Part shown: piece by piece, positions 25,334 through 33,582 of the stretch
How positions within the stretch are numbered: position 1 is the stretch's first letter
How the letters are laid out: every line of letters begins with the position of its first letter
NCBI GenBank assembly: GCA_026401035.1
Contig: JAPLNR010000050.1
Coordinates: 1 to 35,524, forward strand
Origin: Planctomycetia bacterium
Lineage (GTDB): Bacteria; Planctomycetota; Planctomycetia; Pirellulales; UBA1268
Length of the DNA stretch: 35,524 bases
Reading direction: 5' to 3'
Position numbers and translations under genes: made by a program
The notes under the pieces: model-generated
What the model was told of the DNA's origin: nothing
Database searches by the model: none
What the model saw: only the letters and a program-made list of their open reading frames with translations

Positions 25334-25795
25334 CTACTCTGCGGTGGTGTCGTGGAGGAGCCGCAGGTAACGCTGCCGCATCTGGGCCAGAAGCATGCCC
25401 AGGTAGGCGTTGAGGCCCAGCGAGAGAAAGAGCGCGACGAGGCTGCCGATCAGCAAGCCCCATGGCTTGTCGACAGCCGTGGCCTTCGAGTCGACGTCCA
25501 TCAGCCGCGACTGCGTCGGCGCCAGTGCCACCGGAGCCGCCCGCGGCCGCCGGGCCGCATCGATTACCGCCCGCTCCACGGCGGGCGGCCAGGAATCGGC
25601 CACGTAGATCTTCACGCGTCGGACATCACGGGCGTCGGCCGGCACGTCACTGGTGAAGGTGTAGGGAGAGGCATTTTTCACGAGATCGGGCTCGACCCGC
25701 ACGAGATACTCGCCACCGCCGCCTTCGGTCGGCACGTACGCCGCCTCGATGCCTGTCGCCAGCAGGGTGGCTACCATCAATACCATCTCGAGCAT
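25334..25795 (-). CDS. Small exported, C-terminally membrane-anchored hypothetical protein
   Basis: The 153-aa protein has an N-terminal hydrophobic segment (residues ~3-18) that can act as a signal peptide, a strand-rich middle (GGGGEYLVRVEPDLV, VRRVKIYVADSWP), a linker, and one transmembrane segment at about 112-135 (WGLLIGSLVALFLSLGLNAYL) before a short basic tail. I do not know the family. GGAGAG lies 8 nt before the ATG. It begins 28 bp after the AI-2E permease stop on the same strand, so the two are probably one transcription unit. Confidence 0.72.
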   Translation of the reverse strand: MLEMVLMVATLLATGIEAAYVPTEGGGGEYLVRVEPDLVKNASPYTFTSDVPADARDVRRVKIYVADSWPPAVERAVIDAARRPRAAPVALAPTQSRLMDVDSKATAVDKPWGLLIGSLVALFLSLGLNAYLGMLLAQMRQRYLRLLHDTTAE

Positions 25796-25823
25796 GGGAC
25801 ATCTCTCCGCTACAAGTCGTCTG

Positions 25824-26942
25824 TCAGGAGGATTTCACTCTCTCGACGCCCGTTTGTGCAACTCCTGCCGCTTTCGAGGGCTCTGACAGGGCTTCGACGC
25901 CCGCCATGGCCGGGCGGCCGGACAGGCTGTCGAGTTCGGTCTGAAGCATGGTCAGGGCCGCCTGCAGAAAGGCGACGGCGATCGGCCCCACGAAAATACC
26001 GATCGGTCCGAGCGCTCCCACGCCCCCGAGCACGCTCAACAGCGCCAGCAGCGGATGGAGCTTCGACTGCCCGTGCAGCACGATCGGCTTGATAATGTTG
26101 TCGACCGTGGAGACGACGCACAGCCCCCAGACGGCGAGCCCCGCCGCGGCCCATGTGTTCTTGAGGAAGAAGAGCAGGTAGAGGCTTGCCGTGCCCCAGA
26201 CGGCGGCCGCCCCCACGAATGGCACGAGCGCCCCGAAGAAGGTCAGCAGCGTGAGCAGAAACACGCCCTTCAGTCCGGCCACGTAGAAGCCGAACCCGGC
26301 CAGCACAGCCTGCACGATCGCGGCCAGAAGCGTCGACGACACCACCGCCCGGCTCACTTCCTCGAACTCCTCGAGCAGCTGCCACTGATACCGCGGGTCG
26401 AGCGGCACCAGCCGCATGAGTGCCGCAAACATGGTCCGGCCATCGGCCAGGAAATAAAATAGCGAGACGGTCATCACGATCAGCCCGATGATCAGCTTGA
26501 CGACGACGACGGGGGTGCGGGCGGCGATCGGCCCGATCCATTCCTCGGCGAGTTTTTGAACCTCGCCGTTGACGGCGTCGGCCGTGAGATGCAGTCCCGT
26601 CGCGGTGTTAATCGATTCGACGAGCCCGTCGAGCACCTTGGGATCGAGCCGCAGGCCGTCGGGAGTGCGGAGCATCGCCACGGCGTCGCCGCCGGCGCGG
26701 GCCACGAGCAAGAACAGCGGCACGAGCACGATCAGCAGCACGAAAAGCGTCGTGGCCGCCGCCGCCACCCACGAGGGGGCCTGCAGATGATCCCGCAGCC
26801 AGCGATGCAGCGGTCCGAAAATCACGACGAGCATCGCGGCCAGCAACAGCGGCAGCATAAAACTCGACATCACCCGGAGTGAGAGCAGGCCAAAGACGGC
26901 GATCAGACCCAGGATGACCCCGAGCGAAACCAGTCGTGTCAT
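25824..26942 (-). CDS. AI-2E family transporter (PerM/YdiK-like permease)
   Basis: The 372-aa membrane protein has the family pattern: paired N-terminal membrane helices (LGVILGLIAVFGLLSL, MLPLLLAAMLVVIFGPL), a third after a short loop, a long amphipathic extracytoplasmic region, then a C-terminal bundle with FGALVPFVGAAAVWG, STVDNIIKPIVL and a GPIGIFVGPIAVAF end. TVDN-x-x-KP and GxxGIFxGP are typical of this family (formerly UPF0118). Members export small molecules or act as ion antiporters; the AI-2 link comes from one E. coli protein and should not be assumed here. The ATG at 26942 gives a hydrophobic start; the open frame reaches 27029. Confidence 0.88.
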   Translation of the reverse strand: MTRLVSLGVILGLIAVFGLLSLRVMSSFMLPLLLAAMLVVIFGPLHRWLRDHLQAPSWVAAAATTLFVLLIVLVPLFLLVARAGGDAVAMLRTPDGLRLDPKVLDGLVESINTATGLHLTADAVNGEVQKLAEEWIGPIAARTPVVVVKLIIGLIVMTVSLFYFLADGRTMFAALMRLVPLDPRYQWQLLEEFEEVSRAVVSSTLLAAIVQAVLAGFGFYVAGLKGVFLLTLLTFFGALVPFVGAAAVWGTASLYLLFFLKNTWAAAGLAVWGLCVVSTVDNIIKPIVLHGQSKLHPLLALLSVLGGVGALGPIGIFVGPIAVAFLQAALTMLQTELDSLSGRPAMAGVEALSEPSKAAGVAQTGVERVKSS

Positions 26943-27004
26943 GCGCGATATGTTCCCGCGGTGATGGCCAGTGCGTTGCAACCGTTCGAAAGTGTAAGCC
27001 AAAC

Positions 27005-27021
27005 GGTGGCGTTGCGCCACC
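27005..27021. other. Hairpin between divergent permease and glycosyltransferase genes
   Basis: GGTGGC and GCCACC form a 6-bp stem with a 5-nt loop in the 167-bp divergent gap. It could be an operator; there is no further support. Confidence 0.3.
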
Positions 27022-27109
27022 TCTCCCACCGATCCGGCGTGGCGGACCGGGAGCCGTGCGGGTATCCTTTCCAGGCTCGATTTCTTTACGCCAGGCAGAC
27101 CGGCCCCGC

Positions 27110-29374
27110 ATGAACGCCCCCGACGTGTCGATCGTCATTCCCGTCCGCAACGAGGCGGGCAACATCGGCCCGCTCATCGACGAGATTCGCACGGTGCTCG
27201 GCCGGGCCGGCATCGCTTGGGAATTGTCCGTGGTCGACGACGGCTCCACGGACGCGTCGTGGGCGGAGATCGTCGCCGCGGGGGCCGCCGATGCGCGGGT
27301 GCAGGGCATCCGTCAGGAGCGGCCGCTTGGCAAGTCGGCGGCGCTCGCGGCCGGTTTCGCCCGCTGCCGCGCGGCGAAGATCGCCATGCTCGACGGCGAC
27401 GGCCAGGACGATCCCGCTGAGATTCCGGGCATGCTCGCGCTGATCGATTCCCCGTCCCCGACGGGGCGGCCGATCGACCTCGTCAACGGCTGGAAGATGC
27501 CGCGGCTCGATCCCTGGCACAAGACGCTGCCGTCGCAGGTATTCAACGGCCTGGTGGGCCTGCTCACCGGGCTCCACCTGCACGACCACAACTGCGGGCT
27601 CAAGGTCTTTCGCGCGGCCGTCGCCGAGCGGATTCCGCTCGACACCGGCATGCACCGTTTTATTCCGGTGCTCGCGGCCGCGGCGGGCTTCCGCGTCATG
27701 GAACGACCCGTGCACCATCGTCCGCGCACCCGCGGTCAATCCAAGTATGGCATGCTGCGGTTCTTTGCCGGCCTCTACGACCTCGTGCGAGTCGCAACGC
27801 GGGTCCGCGGCCGGGGTATGCTTGCCGGCGCTCAGGACGGCAGTCTGCCCCGGAGTGAATCGCGGGGCCGACTCCGGCGCGGCATCTATGCTCTCCTGGC
27901 CACGCTCGCGGTCGGCGCGGTGCTCGGCCGGATCGGAGCGGTGACGAGCGTCGACAAGCTGGCCTTGGAGAAGCGGCTCGTGACGGATGCAATCGCCAAG
28001 GCCACGGCGGCGGGCCTGCCCGTCGATGCGGCTGCGATCCGCAGCCGCATCGAGCAGGAGAAGCGGCTCATGCGGCCCTTCCTCTCGGCGAATGACCGCA
28101 GCCGCTGGCTCGCGGTTCGCGCGCTCGCCGAGCGCGGTGAATTCGCGATCGACGGCCTTGTCACCGAGCCCGGCTGGGACACGATCGACGCGGTGGCCCA
28201 TGCCGATGCCAGCGGCCGCCTGCGGCTCTATTCGAGCAAGCCGCCGCTGCTCTCGGTGCTCTGCGCAGGACCATATTGGCTGCTCATGCAAGCCACCGGC
28301 TGGACGCTCGGCGACCATCCCTTCGAGATGGGGAGGCTGCTGATGGTGCTCTACGGACTCGCTCCGTTGCTGGTGACCATCCTGTTCACCTGCCGGCTGA
28401 TCGAGGCGGTTGGCACGACCGACTGGGGACGCCTCTGGGCGGCCGCGCTCATCGCCTGTGGCACGCTGCTGACAACGTTCGCCGTCGTGTTCACCAATCA
28501 TCTGCCGGCGGCCGCGTGCACCGCCGCCAGCGCCTGGCTCCTCCTGCGCATCCGCTGCGACGGGCTGCGTTCCTGGCGGGCCTTCGCGGCCGGGGGCGGC
28601 CTGGCGGCGCTGGCCGCGGCGTTCGAACTGCCCGCGCTGGCCTGGTGCGTGGCGGTGCTCGCCCTGCTGGCGGCCACCGACCTGCGGCGCAGCCTGCTCG
28701 CCGCACTGCCGGCAGCGGTCGTCGTCGCCACTGCGGCCCTCGGCGCCAACTGGCTGGCGCACGGCACGCCCCTGCCGCCCTACGCGCATCGCGCCGCGGC
28801 GACGCCCGATCAGCCTTCTGCCGAAGTCCGTGGCGACAACTGGTACGACTACGCGATCACGCTCCCCAACGGCCGGGTGCTGGAAAGCTACTGGCGAAAT
28901 CCGCAGGGGAATGACCGTGGAGAACCTTCAGCTACGACCTATGCCTGGCACGTGCTCCTCGGCCATCACGGCATCTTCTCGCTCACCCCCGCCTGGCTCC
29001 TGACGATCCCCGGCCTCGTCTCCTTGGCGTCGTCGCGACGCCGGCATGGCCGCCACGGGCAACGCGAAATTGCCCTGGCGATCGCGCTGGTCTCGGCGGT
29101 CGTGATCGGGTTTTATCTCGTGCGGCCGCCGATCGATCGCAACTACGGCGGCACATCGAGCGGCTTTCGCTGGGTATTCTGGCTGGCACCACTCTGGGCA
29201 GCGGCGGCCGTTCCCGCCGCCGATAGCCTGGGCAGGAGCCGCCTGGGCCGCGGCCTCGCGCTCACGCTGCTCGGCCTTTCGGTCGTGTCGGTCGCCTATC
29301 CGTCATGGAATCCGTGGACGCAGCCGTGGCTCCAGCAGTGGATGGCCCACGCGGGCTGGCTGCTGCCGTCATGA
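27110..29374 (+). CDS. Fused GT2 (DPM1-like) and GT-C (ArnT/PMT-like) glycosyltransferase
   Basis: Residues 1-235 form a GT2 domain: VSIVIPVRNEAGNI at the start, VVDDGSTDAS, the nucleotide-metal motif LDGDGQDDP near 95-103, NCGLKVFR and HRPRTRGQSKYG, as in polyprenyl-phosphate sugar synthases. From ~250 to the end (754 aa) about ten hydrophobic helices follow. Their first loop has NDRSRWLAVRALAERGEF (~328) and YSSKPPLLSVL (~374), resembling the ArnT/PMT loop in which a DE pair precedes a KPPLL motif; here it is Asn-Asp. The protein may therefore make a lipid-linked sugar in the cytoplasm and transfer it outside. Start: ATG 27110 at the family N-terminus. The last six bases, TCATGA, provide stops for this gene and the convergent RluA gene. 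Confidence 0.85.
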   Translation: MNAPDVSIVIPVRNEAGNIGPLIDEIRTVLGRAGIAWELSVVDDGSTDASWAEIVAAGAADARVQGIRQERPLGKSAALAAGFARCRAAKIAMLDGDGQDDPAEIPGMLALIDSPSPTGRPIDLVNGWKMPRLDPWHKTLPSQVFNGLVGLLTGLHLHDHNCGLKVFRAAVAERIPLDTGMHRFIPVLAAAAGFRVMERPVHHRPRTRGQSKYGMLRFFAGLYDLVRVATRVRGRGMLAGAQDGSLPRSESRGRLRRGIYALLATLAVGAVLGRIGAVTSVDKLALEKRLVTDAIAKATAAGLPVDAAAIRSRIEQEKRLMRPFLSANDRSRWLAVRALAERGEFAIDGLVTEPGWDTIDAVAHADASGRLRLYSSKPPLLSVLCAGPYWLLMQATGWTLGDHPFEMGRLLMVLYGLAPLLVTILFTCRLIEAVGTTDWGRLWAAALIACGTLLTTFAVVFTNHLPAAACTAASAWLLLRIRCDGLRSWRAFAAGGGLAALAAAFELPALAWCVAVLALLAATDLRRSLLAALPAAVVVATAALGANWLAHGTPLPPYAHRAAATPDQPSAEVRGDNWYDYAITLPNGRVLESYWRNPQGNDRGEPSATTYAWHVLLGHHGIFSLTPAWLLTIPGLVSLASSRRRHGRHGQREIALAIALVSAVVIGFYLVRPPIDRNYGGTSSGFRWVFWLAPLWAAAAVPAADSLGRSRLGRGLALTLLGLSVVSVAYPSWNPWTQPWLQQWMAHAGWLLPS

Positions 29375-30193
29375 AGACATTGCGTGGCCGCCGGCGTCGA
29401 GGCCGGCGACGATAGCGCGGCCGGCCGCGGGCCAATACGCCGGCAGCGGCGCCGCAATCGCGATCTCCTGCCCGGTGTCGGGATCGGCATAGCGAATCCG
29501 CCAGGCATGCAGCGCAATTGGCAAACCCCGAGGATCGTCAGCCGATTGTCCAGCGACGGACCAGCCGCCGGCAGTGCTTTCCCATTGGCCGTAGAGACTG
29601 TCGCCGGCCACGGGCATGCCGCGCACGGCCGCCTGCAGCCGCAACTGGTGCATCCGGCCTGTCAGGGGGCTGAGTTCGACGAGCATGCTGCCGGCGTCCA
29701 ATCGGGCGAGCAGCCGAGCCTGCGTAACAGCCTCACGGGCCGATCCGTCCGCCGTCATCGCCACCCGGGCCCGCGGCTCATCCGGGACCTTTTCAAGAAA
29801 ATCCCGCCACTCCACGCCTGCCGATCCCGCCTGCTCCAGGGCGGCCACCGCGGCGGCACGAGCTTCCCCCGCAATCATCGCCACATACGTCTTGGCAATC
29901 TGCCGCCGCTCGAACTGCCGCGAGAGTTTCCGCGCTGCCCGCGGCGTGGCCGCCATCAGGAGCACTCCCGACACGGCGCGATCGAGCCGGTGAGGCACTC
30001 CCAGGTAGACGTCCGCAGCCGGGCCGGCTGCCGCCGCCAGCCGGTGTCGAAGCCACGATTCGACCGACGCGATTCCCGGCGGCGCCTGCGTGGGCAATCC
30101 CGCGGGCTTCTCCAGGGCGATCACGCCAGAAGCCTCGAACAATACCCGGGGCTCGATGGATGCCAGATTGTGGGGGTCAAATCCCTCTATCAT
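29369..30193 (-). CDS. RluA-family RNA pseudouridine synthase
   Basis: The 274-aa enzyme has the RluA core: LFEASGVIALEKPAGLPTQ, the catalytic HRLDRAVSGVLL with Asp71, ARKLSRQFERRQIAKTYVA, and the C-terminal PLTGRMHQLRLQAAVRG with a GDSLYG turn. It isomerises specific uridines in rRNA or tRNA; the target cannot be told from sequence alone. No S4 RNA-binding domain is present in front, unlike RluC/RluD. It overlaps the convergent glycosyltransferase gene by six bases and is divergent from the response-regulator gene. Confidence 0.9.
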   Translation of the reverse strand: MIEGFDPHNLASIEPRVLFEASGVIALEKPAGLPTQAPPGIASVESWLRHRLAAAAGPAADVYLGVPHRLDRAVSGVLLMAATPRAARKLSRQFERRQIAKTYVAMIAGEARAAAVAALEQAGSAGVEWRDFLEKVPDEPRARVAMTADGSAREAVTQARLLARLDAGSMLVELSPLTGRMHQLRLQAAVRGMPVAGDSLYGQWESTAGGWSVAGQSADDPRGLPIALHAWRIRYADPDTGQEIAIAAPLPAYWPAAGRAIVAGLDAGGHAMSS

Positions 30194-30196
30194 GGA

Positions 30197-30220
30197 GTTA
30201 CCGCTCTCGGATATGGTAAC
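30197..30220. promoter_or_regulatory. Inverted repeat GTTACC-N12-GGTAAC (operator candidate)
   Basis: Perfect 6-bp arms, centre-to-centre 18 bp apart, lie in the 95-bp gap between the divergent RluA and response-regulator genes. The spacing suits a dimeric DNA-binding protein; NarL-type regulators bind such sites, so autoregulation is possible. Confidence 0.4.
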
Positions 30221-30288
30221 GCGGATCGATTTCAGGGGCTTGAATCACGGGCTCGTACACTCGGCTTCGCGGTTGCCGATCGCACATC

Positions 30289-30921
30289 ATGGCTTTCAAA
30301 GTTCTCGTCGTCGATGACCATGAAATAGTCCGTCGGGGCATCGCCAGCCTGATCGCGGATACCGATATCGAACTGGTCGCCGAGGCGGCCGACGGCGAAG
30401 AGGCCACAAAACTCGCCCGCAAGCACAAGCCCGACGTCGTGCTGCTCGATGTTCGCATGGGGGGCAAGGACGGCCTCGACTCCATCAAACGGATCCGCTC
30501 CGCGGCCCCGAATGCGCGGGTCGTGATGCTGTCCGCCTTCGACAATACGACCTACGTGGCCCGGGCCGTCTCCGCCGGCGCGCATGACTACGTGCTCAAA
30601 TCGGCCACCCGGAAGGAATTGCTCGACGCCCTGACCAACGCCGCCAGCGGCGCATCCCCCTCGCGTTCGGGCGAACTCCGCCGCATTGCCGGCGCCATGT
30701 CGAGTCGGGCAGCCCCCGCAAACTCCGACGTGCCACTGACACCCCGCGAAACGCAGGTGATCCGGCTCATCGCCATGGGTCTCTCCAACAAGGAGATCGG
30801 CGACTCGCTCGAGATCAGCATCGAGACCGTGAAGGAGCACGTGCAAAATCTGCTGCGGAAGATCGCGCTCGACGACCGCACGCAGGCCGCTGTCTGGGCC
30901 ATCCGTCACGGGTTCGACTGA
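30289..30921 (+). CDS. NarL/FixJ-type response regulator
   Basis: The 210-aa protein has a receiver domain (residues 1-120) with acidic pocket Asp9-Asp10, phosphoacceptor Asp54 in VVLLDVRM, a Ser82 switch residue and Lys104. After a ~25-residue linker comes a LuxR-type HTH domain (~147-208): LTPRETQVIRLIAMGLSNKE, then EISIETVKEHVQNLLRKI. It should bind DNA as a phosphorylated dimer. No histidine kinase gene is adjacent, so its partner is unknown. A GTTACC inverted repeat in its upstream gap is a possible own site. A hairpin directly after the stop separates it from the convergent small gene. Confidence 0.93.
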   Translation: MAFKVLVVDDHEIVRRGIASLIADTDIELVAEAADGEEATKLARKHKPDVVLLDVRMGGKDGLDSIKRIRSAAPNARVVMLSAFDNTTYVARAVSAGAHDYVLKSATRKELLDALTNAASGASPSRSGELRRIAGAMSSRAAPANSDVPLTPRETQVIRLIAMGLSNKEIGDSLEISIETVKEHVQNLLRKIALDDRTQAAVWAIRHGFD

Positions 30922-30933
30922 TGAGCCGCAACT

Positions 30934-30955
30934 GCAGACCTGCTCCACGGTCTGC
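30934..30955. terminator. Shared hairpin between convergent genes
   Basis: GCAGACC and GGTCTGC form a 7-bp perfect stem with an 8-nt loop, beginning 12 bp after the response-regulator stop and touching the stop of the convergent 122-aa gene. No T-run follows on either side, so it is a candidate bidirectional terminator only. Confidence 0.45.
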
Positions 30956-31323
30956 TAGGACTCGAACCGCTTCAGGGCCGAGAGCGCCGCAAGAGCCCGT
31001 TCGGTACCGCCGAAGTGGCTGACGAGTTTCTTGGCAGCGATCAGGTCTTCCACCGAGATCTGGCCGCCGCGCTTCGCGGCGGGGGCGACACCAGACGCCT
31101 TCACGCCGGAGGCTCCACCCGCCTTGCGGCGCTTGCGGGGCCGGAATCCCATCCGCTTGAGCACCATGCTCACCTGCGGCGACGACACCTCGATGCCCTG
31201 TTTCTTGAGGGCGGCGATGATCACCACCGGACGTGGCTTCTCGCCCTTCTCCTTCAGGCTCGCTGCGGCCTTGCGGATCTCAGCTGACTTGTTCACATCC
31301 TTGGCAGTTTTTTTGTCGACCAT
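30955..31323 (-). CDS. Small basic putative DNA-binding protein
   Basis: The 122-aa protein is rich in lysine and alanine. Its first half (SAEIRKAAASLKEKGEKPRP, VVIIAALKKQGIEVSSPQVSMVLKRMGF) has the helix-turn-helix look of a winged-helix domain in which SSPQVSMVLKRMGF would be the recognition helix. An RKRRK stretch and an alanine/glycine linker follow, then a helix pair (VEDLIAAKKLVSHFGGTERALAALSALKRF). I believe similar proteins occur in other planctomycetes, but I know of no function. It is divergent from the SRPBCC gene, and an inverted repeat (31351-31370) lies between them. Confidence 0.72.
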   Translation of the reverse strand: MVDKKTAKDVNKSAEIRKAAASLKEKGEKPRPVVIIAALKKQGIEVSSPQVSMVLKRMGFRPRKRRKAGGASGVKASGVAPAAKRGGQISVEDLIAAKKLVSHFGGTERALAALSALKRFES

Positions 31324-31350
31324 GGCTTCTTTGGATCTCCGCGATGGAAA

Positions 31351-31370
31351 TTGACGGGGACAGTCGTCAA
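31351..31370. promoter_or_regulatory. Inverted repeat TTGACG-N8-CGTCAA (operator candidate)
   Basis: Perfect 6-bp arms with an 8-bp spacer lie 28 bp upstream of the small DNA-binding protein's ATG, in the AT-richer 150-bp divergent gap. The TTGACG arms may double as -35 boxes. Two TTAACA direct repeats also occur near 31402-31420. Confidence 0.4.
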
Positions 31371-31473
31371 CGTAGCAAACTAGGTTACTATGTCCGGTGT
31401 GTTTAACAACCCCCTTAACACTTTTGTTACTCCGTCGACCCGCGGGGTGATCACACCTTTGGCGTAGCCCCTG

Positions 31474-31926
31474 ATGCCCGTCTTCGACTACTCATTCACC
31501 GTCCCAGCGCCACTCGAGGCGGTGCGTGAATTTCATCGCGACACCAGCGCTCTCAAGCGGCTCACGCCCCCGCCGACGATCGTGCAACTGCACGCACTCG
31601 AACCGCTCGCAGAGGGCTCGGTGTCGAGATTTACGCTGTGGGTAGGCCCCCTGCCGCTGCACTGGACGGCCATCCACAAAAACGTGTCGCCGAACGGCTT
31701 CACCGACATTCAGCAGTCTGGGCCGGCCGCTAAGTGGGAGCACACCCACACGTTCACGGCGGTGTCGCCCGCCGTCACGGAGATTCACGAGCACATCGAA
31801 TACGAGCACAAGCGGGGTTGGTGGGGCGTCGTCACCCGCCTGCTCTTCTCGCGGCCGAACCTGAACTTCATGTTCGCCTACCGCAAGTTCGCCACCCGCT
31901 GGCATCTGCGGCACGCCCGGCCCTGA
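31474..31926 (+). CDS. SRPBCC-family (START-like) protein
   Basis: The 150-aa protein has the helix-grip layout of the SRPBCC superfamily: an N-terminal FDYSFTVPAPLEAVREFHRDTS strand-helix, RLTPPPTIVQL, a series of antiparallel strands (SVSRFTLWVGPLPLHWTAI, FTDIQQSGPAAKWEHTHTF, TEIHEHIEYEHK) and a long C-terminal helix (NLNFMFAYRKFATRWHLRHA). The PLP-x-HW and W-x-H-x-H motifs are usual in the bacterial cell-division-inhibitor-like or cyclase-like members. These bind hydrophobic ligands; the ligand here is unknown. No signal peptide. Confidence 0.82.
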   Translation: MPVFDYSFTVPAPLEAVREFHRDTSALKRLTPPPTIVQLHALEPLAEGSVSRFTLWVGPLPLHWTAIHKNVSPNGFTDIQQSGPAAKWEHTHTFTAVSPAVTEIHEHIEYEHKRGWWGVVTRLLFSRPNLNFMFAYRKFATRWHLRHARP

Positions 31927-32097
31927 GCCCAATGGCAGTGGTCGTCAGTAGCGGCACCCCACGCCGGCGTTCGCGAAGAATTTTGGCGTCGTGTCGCCAC
32001 CAGGTTGCGGGTATCAGGACGGCAGGATGGCAATACTGGGCAGCCGCGGTCGTCCAGCGCTGACCGGGCATTTCAGCAAAGCTGGGCGTGACAGTCG

Positions 32098-32126
32098 CGG
32101 GGATCTGCGCAACACAAAAATCCCCG
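32098..32126. other. Stem-loop upstream of the porin gene
   Basis: CGGGGAT and ATCCCCG form a 7-bp stem with a 15-nt loop containing an A-run, 84 bp before the porin ATG. It could be in the 5' leader. The rest of the 284-bp gap 31927-32210 shows nothing definite. Confidence 0.3.
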
Positions 32127-32210
32127 TTCACGTTCTGCCGATCCAGTCAGGACTCGGTCGGGAAGCGGCAGCGGAGCGGCGGACGATCGGGATGACGCAG
32201 AGGGAGAGAC

Positions 32211-33548
32211 ATGAGGCGGAAACAGTTCACGACGTTCGGCATGGCTGGTGTGGCGGGCCTCCTCGTGGCGACACTGACGCTGGCAACAGCCGCCGTTGCG
32301 CAAGAGGAGCCCTTCATAGGCCAGCCCGGCGACGTCGGTTCGTTCGAGGCCGCCGACCCGGTCCTCGCCGACGACGTGATGACCGGCGTGATCCCGTCGG
32401 AACAGGACTGGTTCCTGTTCGGTGAACCCAGCCGCGGCGGTGTCTACGGCTGGCTCGAGGGTGGCTTCATTGGCAACTTCGCCAACCCAGGCAGCAAGTT
32501 CAATGGTCCCTACAACGCCGTTGACCGGGCGAACGAGCCGATGATGAACCAAGTTTACTTCATCGGCGAGCGGCTCCTGCCCGCCGATGGCTCGGTCGGC
32601 GTGGGCGCCCGGGCCGACCTGCTCTATGGGGAGGATTTTCCACTGGCCACGTCCCTCGGCTGGGAGACGAACCCGGGGCCGACCGACTGGAATAGCGGCG
32701 AGTATTACGGGCTTGCGATGCCGCAGTTATACGGCGAGGTTGGCAACCAGGATCTTTCCGTGAAGCTCGGCCACTTCTACACGATCGTCGGCTATGAAGG
32801 TGTGCCGGCCGTGGGCAACTTCTTCTACACCAAGTCCTACAGCTACATGTTCGCCGGTCCATTCACCCACTGGGGCGGCCTCGCCAGTTGGCGCGCCACG
32901 GAGAATCTCGAACTCGACGGCGGCCTCGTGAACGGCTGGAACGGCCTCGCATCCCCCTTCAGCAAGGCGAACTTCCTCGGTCGCGCCCGTCTGAAGAACG
33001 ACGACAACTCGCTGGCGTCGACGTTCGCGATCGTCACGGGCGACGAGGGCAACGACTTCTCGCCGCTCTTCCAGCCGGCGCCGCCGCTCACGTCAGCCAA
33101 TCGCACCCGTTACAGCCTCCTCCTTGAGATGCGTCCATCCGACCGCTGGGAATATGTCTTCCACCAGTGGCTCGGCACGCAGGCCGAGGGACTGGCCGAT
33201 GGCGGCACGGCACTCTGGACAGGCATCGACCAGTATCTCTACTGGGCCGCGAGCGACACCTGGAAATGGGGTGCCCGATTCGAGTGGTTTCAAGACACCG
33301 ACGGCACCCGCGTTGGCTTGAACCGTCCCAGCAACCCCAACCACGTGCCACTGCCGGGGAATTACTATTCACTGACGCTCGGCGCCAACTGGGTGCCCAC
33401 CGGCAACTTCCTGCTGCGGCCCGCGTTCCGCTGGGATCTTTTTGGTGGCCCGCAGGGCGGCCCGCCCACGGGCCCCAGGCTCGCCTACAACGATGGTGCG
33501 AGTTGGAACCAGACGACGCTGGGTTTCGACGCCATTCAAAGATTCTAA
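32211..33548 (+). CDS. Outer-membrane beta-barrel protein (BBP2/OmpL-like porin)
   Basis: The 445-aa protein has a Sec signal peptide (MRRKQFTTFGMAGVAG start, cleavage near AVAQ) and then strand after strand of alternating aromatic and polar residues separated by short turns. Landmarks are GVYGWLEGGFIGNFANP, GVGARADLLYGED, LYGEVGNQDLSVKLGHFYTIVGYEGVP and repeated RxEWFQDTDGTR-type loops. It ends in phenylalanine (DAIQRF), the usual signal for Bam-dependent outer-membrane insertion. The layout fits the beta-barrel porin-2 family, abundant in planctomycetes. A GGGAG site lies upstream of the ATG. A passive uptake role is inferred. It is the last ordinary chromosomal gene before the tRNA fragment. 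Confidence 0.87.
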   Translation: MRRKQFTTFGMAGVAGLLVATLTLATAAVAQEEPFIGQPGDVGSFEAADPVLADDVMTGVIPSEQDWFLFGEPSRGGVYGWLEGGFIGNFANPGSKFNGPYNAVDRANEPMMNQVYFIGERLLPADGSVGVGARADLLYGEDFPLATSLGWETNPGPTDWNSGEYYGLAMPQLYGEVGNQDLSVKLGHFYTIVGYEGVPAVGNFFYTKSYSYMFAGPFTHWGGLASWRATENLELDGGLVNGWNGLASPFSKANFLGRARLKNDDNSLASTFAIVTGDEGNDFSPLFQPAPPLTSANRTRYSLLLEMRPSDRWEYVFHQWLGTQAEGLADGGTALWTGIDQYLYWAASDTWKWGARFEWFQDTDGTRVGLNRPSNPNHVPLPGNYYSLTLGANWVPTGNFLLRPAFRWDLFGGPQGGPPTGPRLAYNDGASWNQTTLGFDAIQRF

Positions 33549-33582
33549 AGACCGTTCCGCTGGCGGCGGCGGAAATGAAAAG

